Source of the DNA: Acidipropionibacterium timonense
GTDB taxonomy: Bacteria; Actinomycetota; Actinomycetes; Propionibacteriales; Propionibacteriaceae
Length of the DNA stretch: 64,000 bases
Reading direction: 5' to 3'
Assembly: GCF_900605005.1 (NCBI RefSeq)
Contig: NZ_LR027558.1
Coordinates: 820,124-884,123, forward strand
Shown here piece after piece: positions 36,568 through 43,700 of the stretch. A program made the position numbers and the translations under genes. The notes below the pieces were generated by a model that saw only the letters and a program-made list of their open reading frames with translations, was not told the origin of the DNA and ran no database searches. Numbering within the stretch: the first letter of the stretch is position 1; every line of letters begins with the position of its first letter.

Positions 36568-38433
36568 ATGGCTGGCCGGATCAATGACGAGGACATCGCC
36601 CTGGTCCGTGAGAGGGCCCGGATCGACGACGTCGTCGGGGAGTACGTCCAGCTGCGCAACGCCGGGGGAGGGTCGCTCAAGGGGCTGTGCCCCTTCCACG
36701 ACGAGAAGACGCCGAGCTTCCAGGTGACGCCGGCCCGTGGCCTCTTCTACTGCTTCGGCTGTGGCGAGGGCGGCGACACCATCTCCTTCGTCCAGAAGAT
36801 CGAGAATCTGTCCTTCGTCGAGGCCGTCCAGCGTCTGGCCGACAGGACCGGCGTGCAGCTACGGATCGTCGACGACGGGACGCCCGGTCTGGAACCGGGG
36901 ATGAGGTTGCAGATCCTCGAGGCCAATGACGCCGCTGCCGCGTACTACCGCGAGCAGATGACCTCGCGGGAGGGCATCATCGCCCGCCAGTTCGTCGACG
37001 GGCGGGGATTCAGCCGGGAGGCGGCCGAGCACTTCGGCATGGGCTATGCCCCCAGAGAAGGGCACGCGCTGCGCGATCACCTGCTGGCCAAGGGGTTCTC
37101 GCCTCGCACGCTCATCACTGCCGGGCTGGTCCGCGACAAGGGGTGGGACTTCTTCCAGGGGCGCGTCCTGTGGCCCATCAAGGACTCCGCGGCCTCAGTC
37201 CTGGGGTTCGGGGCGCGGCGGGTGCACGACGACGACCGGCTGCCGGCCAAGTACGTCAACACTCCCGAGACGCCGGTGTACAAGAAGTCCCACGTGCTGT
37301 ACGGGCTCGACCTGGCGCGGCAGAACATCGGGCGCAAGAACCAGGTCGTCGTCGTCGAGGGCTACACCGACGTCATGGCCATGCACCTGTCGGGCATCGA
37401 CACGGCCGTCGCCGCCTGCGGGACGGCGTTCGGGCCGGAGCACGCGCGTCTGGTCCAACGCCTCATGGGCAATCGTGGCCAGCTCAACGGCGAGGTCATC
37501 TTCACCTTCGACGGCGACGCCGCCGGTCGCAAGGCCGCGCTCAAGGCGTTCAGCGGCGACTCGGAGTTCTCCGCGCAGACCTATGTCGCCGTGGAACCCT
37601 CGGGTCTGGACCCGTGCGACCTGCGGATGGCGCAGGGGCCCGAGGCGGTGCGTGAGCTCGTCGGGCGTCGGGTGCCCCTGTACCGCTTCGTCATGGAGAA
37701 CACCGTCGGTCAGTTCGACCTCGACCGCGCCGATGGCCGGCTGGCGGCGGTCCGCGCCGCAGCGCCCCTGGTGACGAGCATCCGCGACAACTCCCTGGTC
37801 GACGAGTACCTGCGCGAGTTGTCGCGCGTGGTGGGGATGGATGTCGACGACGTCCGCCGCGAGGTCGGGCGGGTGCGTCGTCGTGGGCCCGAGCGGGTCG
37901 AGGTCGTCACGCAACCCGCGCCCCTGCCGGCCCCGGGGCCGGCCGTCGAGCAGACCGGTCTGCCCTGGCCCGACCCCACTGACGTACGCCTGTCCGCCGA
38001 GCGAGGGTTCCTCAAGCTCGCCCTGCAGCACCCGGAACTCTTCGGGGACGACTGGGGGCTGGTCGTGGTGGAGGACCTTCGTCACCCGGCGTACCGGGCG
38101 GTCCTCGAGGCGATGCTGGCCGTGCCGCGCGGGGAGGGGTGGCAGCAGGGCGTCCAGGACGCGACCGTCGACCCGACGGCCAGACAGCTCGAGGTGGCCC
38201 TGCTCGTCGAGCCGGTCCTGCGGGACGAACCCGACGCCGGCTACGCCGCGGCCTATGCGGCGCGGGTGCGGTTGCTCGCGGTGAGCGACGACATCGCCGA
38301 CCTCAAGTCGCGGCTGCAACGCACCAACCCGGTCGCCGACCGGGCGGGGTACGACGCCATGTTCGCCGACCTCGTCACCCTCGAGTCGCTGCGCAAGGAG
38401 CTCATGGCCGCGGGGGCCGACGTCGAGCCCTGA
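36568..38433 (+). CDS. dnaG: DNA primase
   Basis: A 621-aa primase making RNA primers for replication. The zinc finger is LCPFHDEKTPSFQVTPARGLFYCFGCGEGGD (C-H-C-C). The TOPRIM domain contains VVVVEGYTDVMAMH and FDGDAAGRKA. The C-terminal helicase-binding part begins about residue 470 after a Pro-rich linker. ATG 36568 has TAGGAT 7 nt upstream. The gene is followed by an inverted DnaA-box pair and a sigma-factor gene. Confidence 0.96.
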   Translation: MAGRINDEDIALVRERARIDDVVGEYVQLRNAGGGSLKGLCPFHDEKTPSFQVTPARGLFYCFGCGEGGDTISFVQKIENLSFVEAVQRLADRTGVQLRIVDDGTPGLEPGMRLQILEANDAAAAYYREQMTSREGIIARQFVDGRGFSREAAEHFGMGYAPREGHALRDHLLAKGFSPRTLITAGLVRDKGWDFFQGRVLWPIKDSAASVLGFGARRVHDDDRLPAKYVNTPETPVYKKSHVLYGLDLARQNIGRKNQVVVVEGYTDVMAMHLSGIDTAVAACGTAFGPEHARLVQRLMGNRGQLNGEVIFTFDGDAAGRKAALKAFSGDSEFSAQTYVAVEPSGLDPCDLRMAQGPEAVRELVGRRVPLYRFVMENTVGQFDLDRADGRLAAVRAAAPLVTSIRDNSLVDEYLRELSRVVGMDVDDVRREVGRVRRRGPERVEVVTQPAPLPAPGPAVEQTGLPWPDPTDVRLSAERGFLKLALQHPELFGDDWGLVVVEDLRHPAYRAVLEAMLAVPRGEGWQQGVQDATVDPTARQLEVALLVEPVLRDEPDAGYAAAYAARVRLLAVSDDIADLKSRLQRTNPVADRAGYDAMFADLVTLESLRKELMAAGADVEP

Positions 38434-38462
38434 GGTTGGGGAAGAGGTCGTCCTGAGCTCTG

Positions 38463-38494
38463 ATCTGTGGACAAGGGCGTCGTTGTCCACAGAT
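38463..38494. promoter_or_regulatory. Inverted pair of DnaA boxes
   Basis: Two 9-mers TGTGGACAA (38466–38474) and TTGTCCACA (38483–38491) face each other over an 8-bp spacer. With flanks they form a perfect 12-bp inverted repeat ATCTGTGGACAA/TTGTCCACAGAT. TTGTCCACA is the high-GC actinobacterial DnaA box. The site is 49 bp before the sigma-factor ATG and 30 bp after dnaG, where DnaA could regulate transcription. Confidence 0.65.
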
Positions 38495-38543
38495 TCGCCG
38501 ACCGCCGCCGGATTCGACCCTTTCGGCGTCGAGTCTGGGTGCC

Positions 38544-39359
38544 ATGAACTTCACCGAGTACATCGACAGCGCCGACGACGCCGTCGACGAGACCACGCTG
38601 TTCCGTCGTATCGAGGCCGGGGTCGCCGCGAAGGCCGCCCTGGACGGGGTGCTGCACGTCGACGCGAGTTGCCGGGAGTTGGAGCTCCTCGTCACCGAGG
38701 GGCGTGACGCCGTCGAGGAGGTGTGGCGCCGGTCGCTGCCCATGGTCATGGCGGCCGCCTCGGACCGCGCCTTCGATCCGGGTCGGGTCGATGACCTCGT
38801 CGGGGCCGGATGCCTGGGGTTGGCCGAGGCGATCTGGCGCTTCGACCACCGTCGTGGGGCGAGGTTCGCGACCCTGGCCTGGGAGTGGATCCATCGTCGG
38901 GTGCACGAGGAGTCGGTCATCGGGGCGACGAGCCGGCCGGTGTGGCGCCGTCGCACCGAGTTGGCCGTGTCGCGGGTCGCCGACGACCTGTCCGTACGCC
39001 ACGGGCGGGAGGCCAGCGTCGACGAGGTGGCCACGGCGATGGGCCGCAGCCTCAAGTGGGTCACCGAGCGGATGGTCGCCGGGTCCGACATCGGGTCGGA
39101 CCATCTCGCCCTGGTCGTCGACGCCGTCGCCCGCGAAAGGTCGGACCCCGACCTGGGCTGGGTCGTCGACCTGCTGGACGGTCTGTCGGCGCTGGAGCGC
39201 AAGGTCATCGGTGCCCGTCATGGGTTCGACGGGGAGCCGGTGAGCCTGTCGGTCCTCGCACGACAGCTGGGATGTTCGGAGAAAACCGTGCGACGGGTGG
39301 AGGCGCGAGCGCTGGCGAGGATGAGGACGATGGTCCACCGTTGGGAGCAGATCGCCTGA
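38544..39359 (+). CDS. RNA polymerase sigma factor, sigma-70 family
   Basis: A 271-aa sigma factor. Region 2 is recognisable as DDLVGAGCLGLAEAIWRFDHRRGARFATLAWEWIHRRVHEE (core binding and -10 recognition). Region 3 follows (SVDEVATAMGRSLKWVTERM) and region 4 ends the protein (LSALERKVIGARHG … LSVLARQLGCSEKTVRRVEARALARM) with its helix-turn-helix. It lacks region 1.1 and a long non-conserved region, so it is a short group 2/3-like factor rather than the main RpoD. It sits in the dnaG–sigma order of the macromolecular synthesis operon, behind an inverted DnaA-box pair. Confidence 0.88.
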   Translation: MNFTEYIDSADDAVDETTLFRRIEAGVAAKAALDGVLHVDASCRELELLVTEGRDAVEEVWRRSLPMVMAAASDRAFDPGRVDDLVGAGCLGLAEAIWRFDHRRGARFATLAWEWIHRRVHEESVIGATSRPVWRRRTELAVSRVADDLSVRHGREASVDEVATAMGRSLKWVTERMVAGSDIGSDHLALVVDAVARERSDPDLGWVVDLLDGLSALERKVIGARHGFDGEPVSLSVLARQLGCSEKTVRRVEARALARMRTMVHRWEQIA

Positions 39360-39376
39360 GTCGCCAGAATGGAGCC

Positions 39377-39907
39377 ATGGGACTGTTGCGACGCCGGGGG
39401 CCCGGCGATGAGGTCATGACGGTGGTGCGCGACGTGCTCGAGCACCCCGGGGTCCGGGCACTGGCCTGGGGACGTGGTCGGACCGATCGCCCGGTGACGG
39501 CCGTCGCCACCGAGGACGGTCTGGTCGTCGTACCCGAGGACGGGGCGGCCGGGGCGGTCGCCTGGCACGAGGTGATCCGCGGCGGGTGGCGCAAGGAGGA
39601 GTCGACGCTGTGGTGGACGCTGCTCGACCACAGCCGGGTCGACGTCGTCCTCGAGGATCCGGGACGCCTGCCGGAGGTGTTCGACGAGCGGGTCACCGCG
39701 TCGATCGTCTGTCAGGACTCGGTCGGGGTGCCAGGTGGCCGGGCGGTCGTGGCCGGACGACGTCGAGCCGGCAGGCTGGGGCGCGAGGATCCGTCGATCC
39801 TCTGGACGGTGGTCGCCCTGGGGGACGCCGACCTCACCGACCCGCAGACCGAACGTCTCGTGCTGGAACGCTCCGCGACGCTCAAGGCCCAGTGGGAGGC
39901 GAGTTGA
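39377..39907 (+). CDS. Hypothetical protein downstream of sigma factor
   Basis: A 176-aa soluble protein of unknown function. The texture (TAVATEDGLVVVPEDGAAGAVAWHEVIRGGWRKEESTLWWTLLDH) suggests a small beta-sandwich or PH-like fold, and the C-terminus is helical (LVLERSATLKAQWEAS). Similar short proteins occur after sigma or dnaG genes in propionibacteria-like genomes, but I cannot name a family. ATG 39377 lies 6 nt after CAGAAT, so it probably has its own leaderless promoter; it also lies 17 bp from the sigma gene stop. Confidence 0.7.
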   Translation: MGLLRRRGPGDEVMTVVRDVLEHPGVRALAWGRGRTDRPVTAVATEDGLVVVPEDGAAGAVAWHEVIRGGWRKEESTLWWTLLDHSRVDVVLEDPGRLPEVFDERVTASIVCQDSVGVPGGRAVVAGRRRAGRLGREDPSILWTVVALGDADLTDPQTERLVLERSATLKAQWEAS

Positions 39908-39980
39908 GGCCGGCCCGGGAGTCGAGTTTGCACTCCCGAGGCAGCGGTGACTATAGTTTCATCTCGCGCTCAGGCGCTGA

Positions 39981-40053
39981 TCCCCTGTAGCTCAATTGGC
40001 AGAGCATCTGACTGTTAATCAGAGGGTTACTGGTTCGAGTCCAGTCGGGGGAG
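39981..40053 (+). tRNA. tRNA-Asn (GTT)
   Basis: A standard 73-nt cloverleaf. Acceptor arm TCCCCTG pairs with CGGGGGA (7 pairs, one T·G). The anticodon is GTT at 40014–40016 in the arm CTGACTGTTAATCAG, and the T-arm contains GGTTCGAGTCC. No CCA is encoded (it ends GAGC). The genes that follow on its 3' side are accessory, making this tRNA a likely integration hot spot. Confidence 0.95.
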
Positions 40054-40102
40054 CAAGGAAAGTGGCCCCTGACAAGGGGTGACGGTAGGTGCCGGTCCGA
40101 GC

Positions 40103-40124
40103 GGTAGCGGATTGGTAGCGGATT
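40103..40124. repeat. Short tandem repeat after tRNA-Asn
   Basis: The 11-mer GGTAGCGGATT is repeated twice without a gap (40103–40113 and 40114–40124), 50 bp after the tRNA. It could be a remnant of an element's attachment region, but nothing else supports this. Confidence 0.35.
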
Positions 40125-40188
40125 TCGACCCGTGTAGCGGCCCTGCCAGGTGGTTCCCGACGAAGGGAACGGTCCGATGATGACGAGT

Positions 40189-40569
40189 TCAGCTCCTGCC
40201 CGTACGACCCCTGATGGCCTGCCAGGTGGGGTGTCCGAGTCCGGCGGGGTGACGGTGGCCTTGTGTGGCCATGTCATGCATCCGTCGACGCCGCTGGCGT
40301 TCAAGCCGTCCACGGCTGGCGGGCGGTGCCGGACTTGGCCTGGACGGGCTCGGACTGGGTCTGCTGTTCGGGCATGGGATTCCTCCTATGGAGTGTGTGG
40401 TGAACACGGTCAGTGGGACCTTGACGAGCACGGGCAGACACAGGGTCGACATGCCCGGCTCGAAGTCGAGGTGAACGCCCTCGTCGGAGAGCCGCCACGG
40501 GAACTCGACGCCGTCGATGGTTGGCTGCTCGCCGTCATTGAACCTGATGTTCTTCGCGAAGACGGGCAT
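40189..40569 (-). CDS. Small hypothetical protein, possible phage/element remnant
   Basis: An ORF of 126 codons with a good ribosome-binding site (GAGGAG 7 nt before ATG 40569). The first ~60 residues look natural (MPVFAKNIRFNDGEQPTIDG … VHLDFEPGMSTLCLPVLVKV), while the rest is a Pro/Ser/Arg-rich tail that overlaps another start in a different frame, so the original stop may have been lost. No family recognised. It lies on the 3' side of tRNA-Asn with other tiny ORFs, which suggests the edge of a decayed integrated element. Confidence 0.4.
   Translation of the reverse strand: MPVFAKNIRFNDGEQPTIDGVEFPWRLSDEGVHLDFEPGMSTLCLPVLVKVPLTVFTTHSIGGIPCPNSRPSPSPSRPSPAPPASRGRLERQRRRRMHDMATQGHRHPAGLGHPTWQAIRGRTGRS
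40301..40375 (-). CDS. Very short ORF (24 aa) with strong RBS
   Basis: ATG 40375 is preceded by AGGAGGAATCCC, a near-perfect Shine–Dalgarno. The ORF has 24 codons, ends at TGA 40301 and begins MPEQQTQSEPVQAK. It overlaps the preceding ORF in another frame. A tiny phage-type peptide or the head of a truncated gene are both possible; it is listed because of the unusually good start signal. Confidence 0.35.
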   Translation of the reverse strand: MPEQQTQSEPVQAKSGTARQPWTA

Positions 40570-40591
40570 CTGGGCACTCCTCGGGCATGAG

Positions 40592-40619
40592 AAAACCCCG
40601 CAGGTTCACCTACGGGGTT
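40592..40619 (-). terminator. Intrinsic terminator for the minus-strand gene at 40638
   Basis: Read on the minus strand: AACCCCG–loop–CGGGGTTTT (arms 40613–40619 and 40592–40600). The loop itself contains AGGT…ACCT, which extends the stem with a single mismatch. The T-run follows the stem, giving a classical intrinsic terminator 18 bp beyond the stop codon of the 83-aa gene. Confidence 0.75.
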
Positions 40620-40637
40620 GGGCGCGCGAATCGAGAC

Positions 40638-40889
40638 TTATCTGACGGGGAGCCTTCGGAAAGCATCGAAGTCATCGGCGAAGTCGGGGGATGGGCAGTA
40701 GGGAGACTCAGGGTCCAGCAATTCCGCGTCCCGGGTCAGAACCCGATCGACGATTGCATCACGATCGGCGCGATCCAAGACCACTCGATCCTGGACTGCG
40801 AAGTGAATCGCGGCCAGTAGCGGCTCCGGGTAGTCCTCAGAGAGCGACCAAGGAGCAACCCGCGCAGCGACACGTCGTACAGCGCTCAT
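40638..40889 (-). CDS. Hypothetical protein (83 aa)
   Basis: A small soluble protein with natural-looking composition (SLSEDYPEPLLAAIHFAVQDRVVLDRADRDAIVDRVLTRDAELLDP), mostly acidic and helical, no family recognised. ATG 40889 follows a GGGGGG run 5 nt upstream. A strong intrinsic terminator lies 18 bp past its stop, supporting real expression. The antisense ORF on the plus strand is poorer in composition and start signals. Confidence 0.5.
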   Translation of the reverse strand: MSAVRRVAARVAPWSLSEDYPEPLLAAIHFAVQDRVVLDRADRDAIVDRVLTRDAELLDPESPYCPSPDFADDFDAFRRLPVR

Positions 40890-41047
40890 TGAACCCCCCC
40901 GACAACTCGGCCATCCATGTCAAGCCTACCAACGCTCTCCTCGAGGTTGATGAATGGCATTGACTCATTCAGGATTCCCGCGTGGAGTGCTTTGTTGATT
41001 CATCTCGAAGTGCGGGCGGCGTTGAGGGTGAGCGGATGCAGTTGACG

Positions 41048-42508
41048 GGCTCTTCAGGATCCAGGGTGTAGTTGTGACTTGACTGTGTGAGAGTCTGCTG
41101 TAGTTGGCCTGTGGGGCCGGGGTGCGTGGGGGGAGGACCCTGCGCGAGGATCGGAGTGTCTTAAGTCCCGTCCTCGTGAATCGCAAGGTCCTCCATGAAC
41201 CACGCTACCTTCAGCGCCCCCGACCTGACCACATTCGCCCGTCTCGACGAACTCGGTCTGGAGGTCACCGGCCAGCTGATCAGTGACGAGGAGACGGTCC
41301 TGGCCTGCCGGGTCGTCGCCCCCGACGACTGGTGCCACTGGTGCGGATGCCAGGGGGTCCCTCGTGACACGGTGATCCGCCGGCTGGCCCATACCCCGAT
41401 GGGCCACCGGCCCACGATCCTCCGGATCCGGGTACGCCGGTACCGGTGCACCGGCTGCGGACACGTGTGGCGCCAGAACACCGACCAGGCCGCCCAGGCC
41501 AGGGCGAAACTGTCGCGGGGAGGGCTGGCCTGGGCACTGGAGGGCCTGGTGCTCGATCACCTGCCGGTCTCCCGTATCGCCGCTGGTCTGGGGGTGGACT
41601 GGACCACCGCCAACGATGCGGTGCTGGCCGAGGGCACCCGCCGGCTCATCGACGACCCGCACCGCTTCGAGGGCGTGGAGGTCATCGGGGTCGACGAGCA
41701 CGTGTGGCGCCACACCAGCCGTGGTGACAAGTACGTCACCGTGATCATCGACCTGACACCGCTTCGCGACGGCACCGGGGCCGCCCGGCTGCTCGACATG
41801 GTGGCGGGACGTTCCAAGAAGGTGTTCAAGACCTGGCTGGCCGGCCGCGACCAGGCCTGGCGCGACCGCATCCAGATCGTGGCGATGGACGGGTTCACCG
41901 GCTTCAAGACCGCAGCCGCCGAAGAACTCCCGGCCGCGGTCGAGGTCGTGGATCCGTTTCACGTCGTGCAGCTCGCCGGCGACCAGCTCGATGTCACCCG
42001 CCAACGCGTCCAGCAGGACACCACGGGCCATCGGGGCCGGGCGGGCGACCCCCTGTTCGGGGTCAGGCTGACCCTGCACACGGGCCGGGACCTGCTCACC
42101 GACCGGCAGGCCGCCCGCCTGGAACAGGTGTTCGCCGCCGACGCCCACGCCCCGGTCCAGGTCACCTGGGCGGTCTACCAGGAGATCGTGGCCGCCTACC
42201 GCGCCGAGAACCGTGCCGAGGGCAGACGCATCATGGCCCACCTCATCGACGCGATCGCCACCAAAGTCCCGAAGGCCCTGCCCGAAGTCACCACTCTGGG
42301 CCACACCCTGAAGAAGCGGGCCGACGACATCCTGGCCTACTTCGACCACCCCGGGACCTCGAACGGGCCCAGTGAAGCCATCAACGGCAGACTCGAACAC
42401 CTCCGCGGCATCGCCCTGGGATTCCGCAACCTCACCCACTACATCACCAGATCACTCCTGGAGACCGGAGGATTCAGACCCCGACTACACCCTGGATCCT
42501 GAAGAGCC
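41048..42508 (+). mobile_element. Complete ISL3-family insertion sequence (1461 bp)
   Basis: Ends are inverted repeats: GGCTCTTCAGGATCCAGGG at 41048 and its complement ending GAAGAGCC at 42508, about 25 bp with few mismatches. A single transposase gene fills it. No exact 8-bp target duplication is found: the left 8 bases are AGTTGACG and the right 8 are CCTTTACG (5 of 8 match). The element therefore may have been rearranged after insertion. Two partial copies lie at 1–1179. Confidence 0.93.
41195..42502 (+). CDS. ISL3-family transposase
   Basis: Intact 435-aa DDE transposase. N-terminal zinc-finger-like cysteines (WCHWCGCQG and RYRCTGCGHVW), a helix-turn-helix (LPVSRIAAGLGVDWTTANDAV), then the catalytic core: first Asp in VIGVDEHVW, second in VAMDGFTGF, and the C-terminal block with the last acidic residue (TSNGPSEAINGRLEHLRGIALG). 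The right inverted repeat is partly inside the coding end (RPRLHPGS). The same protein is present as a C-terminal half at 2–730, suggesting recent transposition. Confidence 0.95.
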   Translation: MNHATFSAPDLTTFARLDELGLEVTGQLISDEETVLACRVVAPDDWCHWCGCQGVPRDTVIRRLAHTPMGHRPTILRIRVRRYRCTGCGHVWRQNTDQAAQARAKLSRGGLAWALEGLVLDHLPVSRIAAGLGVDWTTANDAVLAEGTRRLIDDPHRFEGVEVIGVDEHVWRHTSRGDKYVTVIIDLTPLRDGTGAARLLDMVAGRSKKVFKTWLAGRDQAWRDRIQIVAMDGFTGFKTAAAEELPAAVEVVDPFHVVQLAGDQLDVTRQRVQQDTTGHRGRAGDPLFGVRLTLHTGRDLLTDRQAARLEQVFAADAHAPVQVTWAVYQEIVAAYRAENRAEGRRIMAHLIDAIATKVPKALPEVTTLGHTLKKRADDILAYFDHPGTSNGPSEAINGRLEHLRGIALGFRNLTHYITRSLLETGGFRPRLHPGS

Positions 42509-42668
42509 CCTTTACGACGGCGACGCCACGGCACGGTTGGAGATCGCCTGGACCCAGCTCATCGAGTTCCGTGACGTCTACGGGGCCTCCGCCGATGAGG
42601 ACCGTTACGGGCTCTCCGGTGTAGCGCAGCGCCAGCGGTACGACGCCCTGGGTCTTCAGCCCACGTGA
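42509..42668 (+). pseudogene. C-terminal gene fragment cut by the IS
   Basis: The frame that runs out of the IS continues for about 52 residues to TGA 42668, with natural composition (ARLEIAWTQLIEFRDVYGAS … LSGVAQRQRYDALGLQPT). No start is available; the rest of the gene is not found on the other side of the IS, so it was deleted or moved. No family recognised. Confidence 0.4.
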
Positions 42669-42726
42669 ATGCGCTACGTCGCCGACGCTTGTTGAGGCCC
42701 GGGTCGGCGCTTCTCCGACACGGGTG

Positions 42727-42745
42727 GTCCCTCACTGTGAGGGAC
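42727..42745. terminator. Palindrome between convergent fragment and DUF6176 gene
   Basis: GTCCCTCAC and GTGAGGGAC (9-bp arms, one central base) lie between two 3' ends, so it may act as a bidirectional terminator. No T-tract. Confidence 0.45.
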
Positions 42746-42751
42746 GCCAGG

Positions 42752-43207
42752 TCAGCTTGACGTGCGGTGCGGACGGTGGTGAGTCGGGGTCGGGTGAGCC
42801 ATCCCGGTGGTGCCCCACGTCTCGAGTGCGGCACGGATGTGGTCGGGCGTGAGCATGAACATGGGCTGCATCTCCTCCCAGCCTGGTTCCTTGACCCGCC
42901 GCATGTAGTCCATGTGGTCGTGATCGAGCCGGGACTCGACGTCGATCGGCTCTCCACCCTCACCCGTGAGGCCGAACCAGTAGATCCAGGTCACGCCATC
43001 GGATTCGGTGTGCAGGAACCAGGACTCGAATGCGCACCGTTCGATGGAGAGGGTCTTGACGCACTCGTCCTGACGCCGATTGAGCATGTCCATCCACTCA
43101 CGGGCCAGGTCCTCGGCGCCAGGTAGCACCCTCGCACGAGACAGTTCGAGTCGCATGCCCGAAGGCACTGAGGGCGGCATCGGACAAGGCTGCGGGCTCT
43201 CACTCAT
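42752..43207 (-). CDS. DUF6176-like hypothetical protein
   Basis: A 151-aa soluble protein. The central block (LELSRARVLPGAEDLAREWMDMLNRRQDECVKTLSIERCAFESWFLH) matches what I recall of the DUF6176 family, small ferredoxin-like proteins of unknown function. The His/Pro/Thr-rich last 15 residues (TPTHHRPHR) are unusual. ATG 43207 was chosen because TACGGT lies 6 nt upstream. It belongs to the accessory region after tRNA-Asn. Confidence 0.6.
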   Translation of the reverse strand: MSESPQPCPMPPSVPSGMRLELSRARVLPGAEDLAREWMDMLNRRQDECVKTLSIERCAFESWFLHTESDGVTWIYWFGLTGEGGEPIDVESRLDHDHMDYMRRVKEPGWEEMQPMFMLTPDHIRAALETWGTTGMAHPTPTHHRPHRTSS

Positions 43208-43331
43208 GTCGCCACCGTACCGCCGCGCACGTCTGCCGCTGAGCGTGCGCACGGTGGATCCAGGGCTTTCGTCGTCACCGAGGGGCTCGGTGGGTTGACA
43301 TGGCCAAGCGGTGATGGATCAGCGCCGATGA

Positions 43332-43643
43332 TCACCGGCCGCAGAGGCCGTCCCCGTCGCGCCGAAGGTCGCGCAGCTGGACACCCAGGTCGAGCCAGGA
43401 TTCCAGACCGTCCACCATGGACGCCGCCATGCCGAGATCGTGAGCGAGCTCGGTCGCCGTCGCAGGGGAGCTCCCCAGGCGGTGGAGGATCCCGGAGCGA
43501 AGGCCAGCTCCGCGGAACACGACTCGGTAGAAGGAGGGGAGCAGTCGGTTGAACTCGAGAAGACCCGGCAGCCAGCCGCGACGGAGGATCGACATCGCCG
43601 GCGACAGCGAGTGTCGCCGGTCGGGGGTGGACGAGGCGGTCAT
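43332..43643 (-). CDS. Truncated methyltransferase-like protein (N-terminal domain only)
   Basis: A 103-aa ORF that looks like the N-terminal winged-helix/dimerisation part of a SAM methyltransferase (LEFNRLLPSFYRVVFRGAGLRSGILHRLGSSPATATELAHDLG), with a stop where the catalytic domain should begin. GAAGGA 7 nt before ATG 43643 shows the gene was once well expressed. No catalytic domain is found in any frame nearby, so it is probably a broken gene. The family assignment is tentative. Confidence 0.5.
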   Translation of the reverse strand: MTASSTPDRRHSLSPAMSILRRGWLPGLLEFNRLLPSFYRVVFRGAGLRSGILHRLGSSPATATELAHDLGMAASMVDGLESWLDLGVQLRDLRRDGDGLCGR

Positions 43644-43700
43644 CGGCGTTCCTTCGGGGGTTGGCGTAGGGAGGGGCTCGGAGTGGGCGTGCCCGCGGTC

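Noticed and set aside
38463-38494. Replication origin at the inverted DnaA boxes
   Set aside because: Only two boxes, no AT-rich unwinding region, and no dnaA, dnaN or gidB nearby.
39951-40313. 120-codon minus-strand ORF containing SPDWTRTSNPLINSQMLCQLSYRG
   Set aside because: That segment is the antisense translation of tRNA-Asn, a common false protein; the rest has no support.
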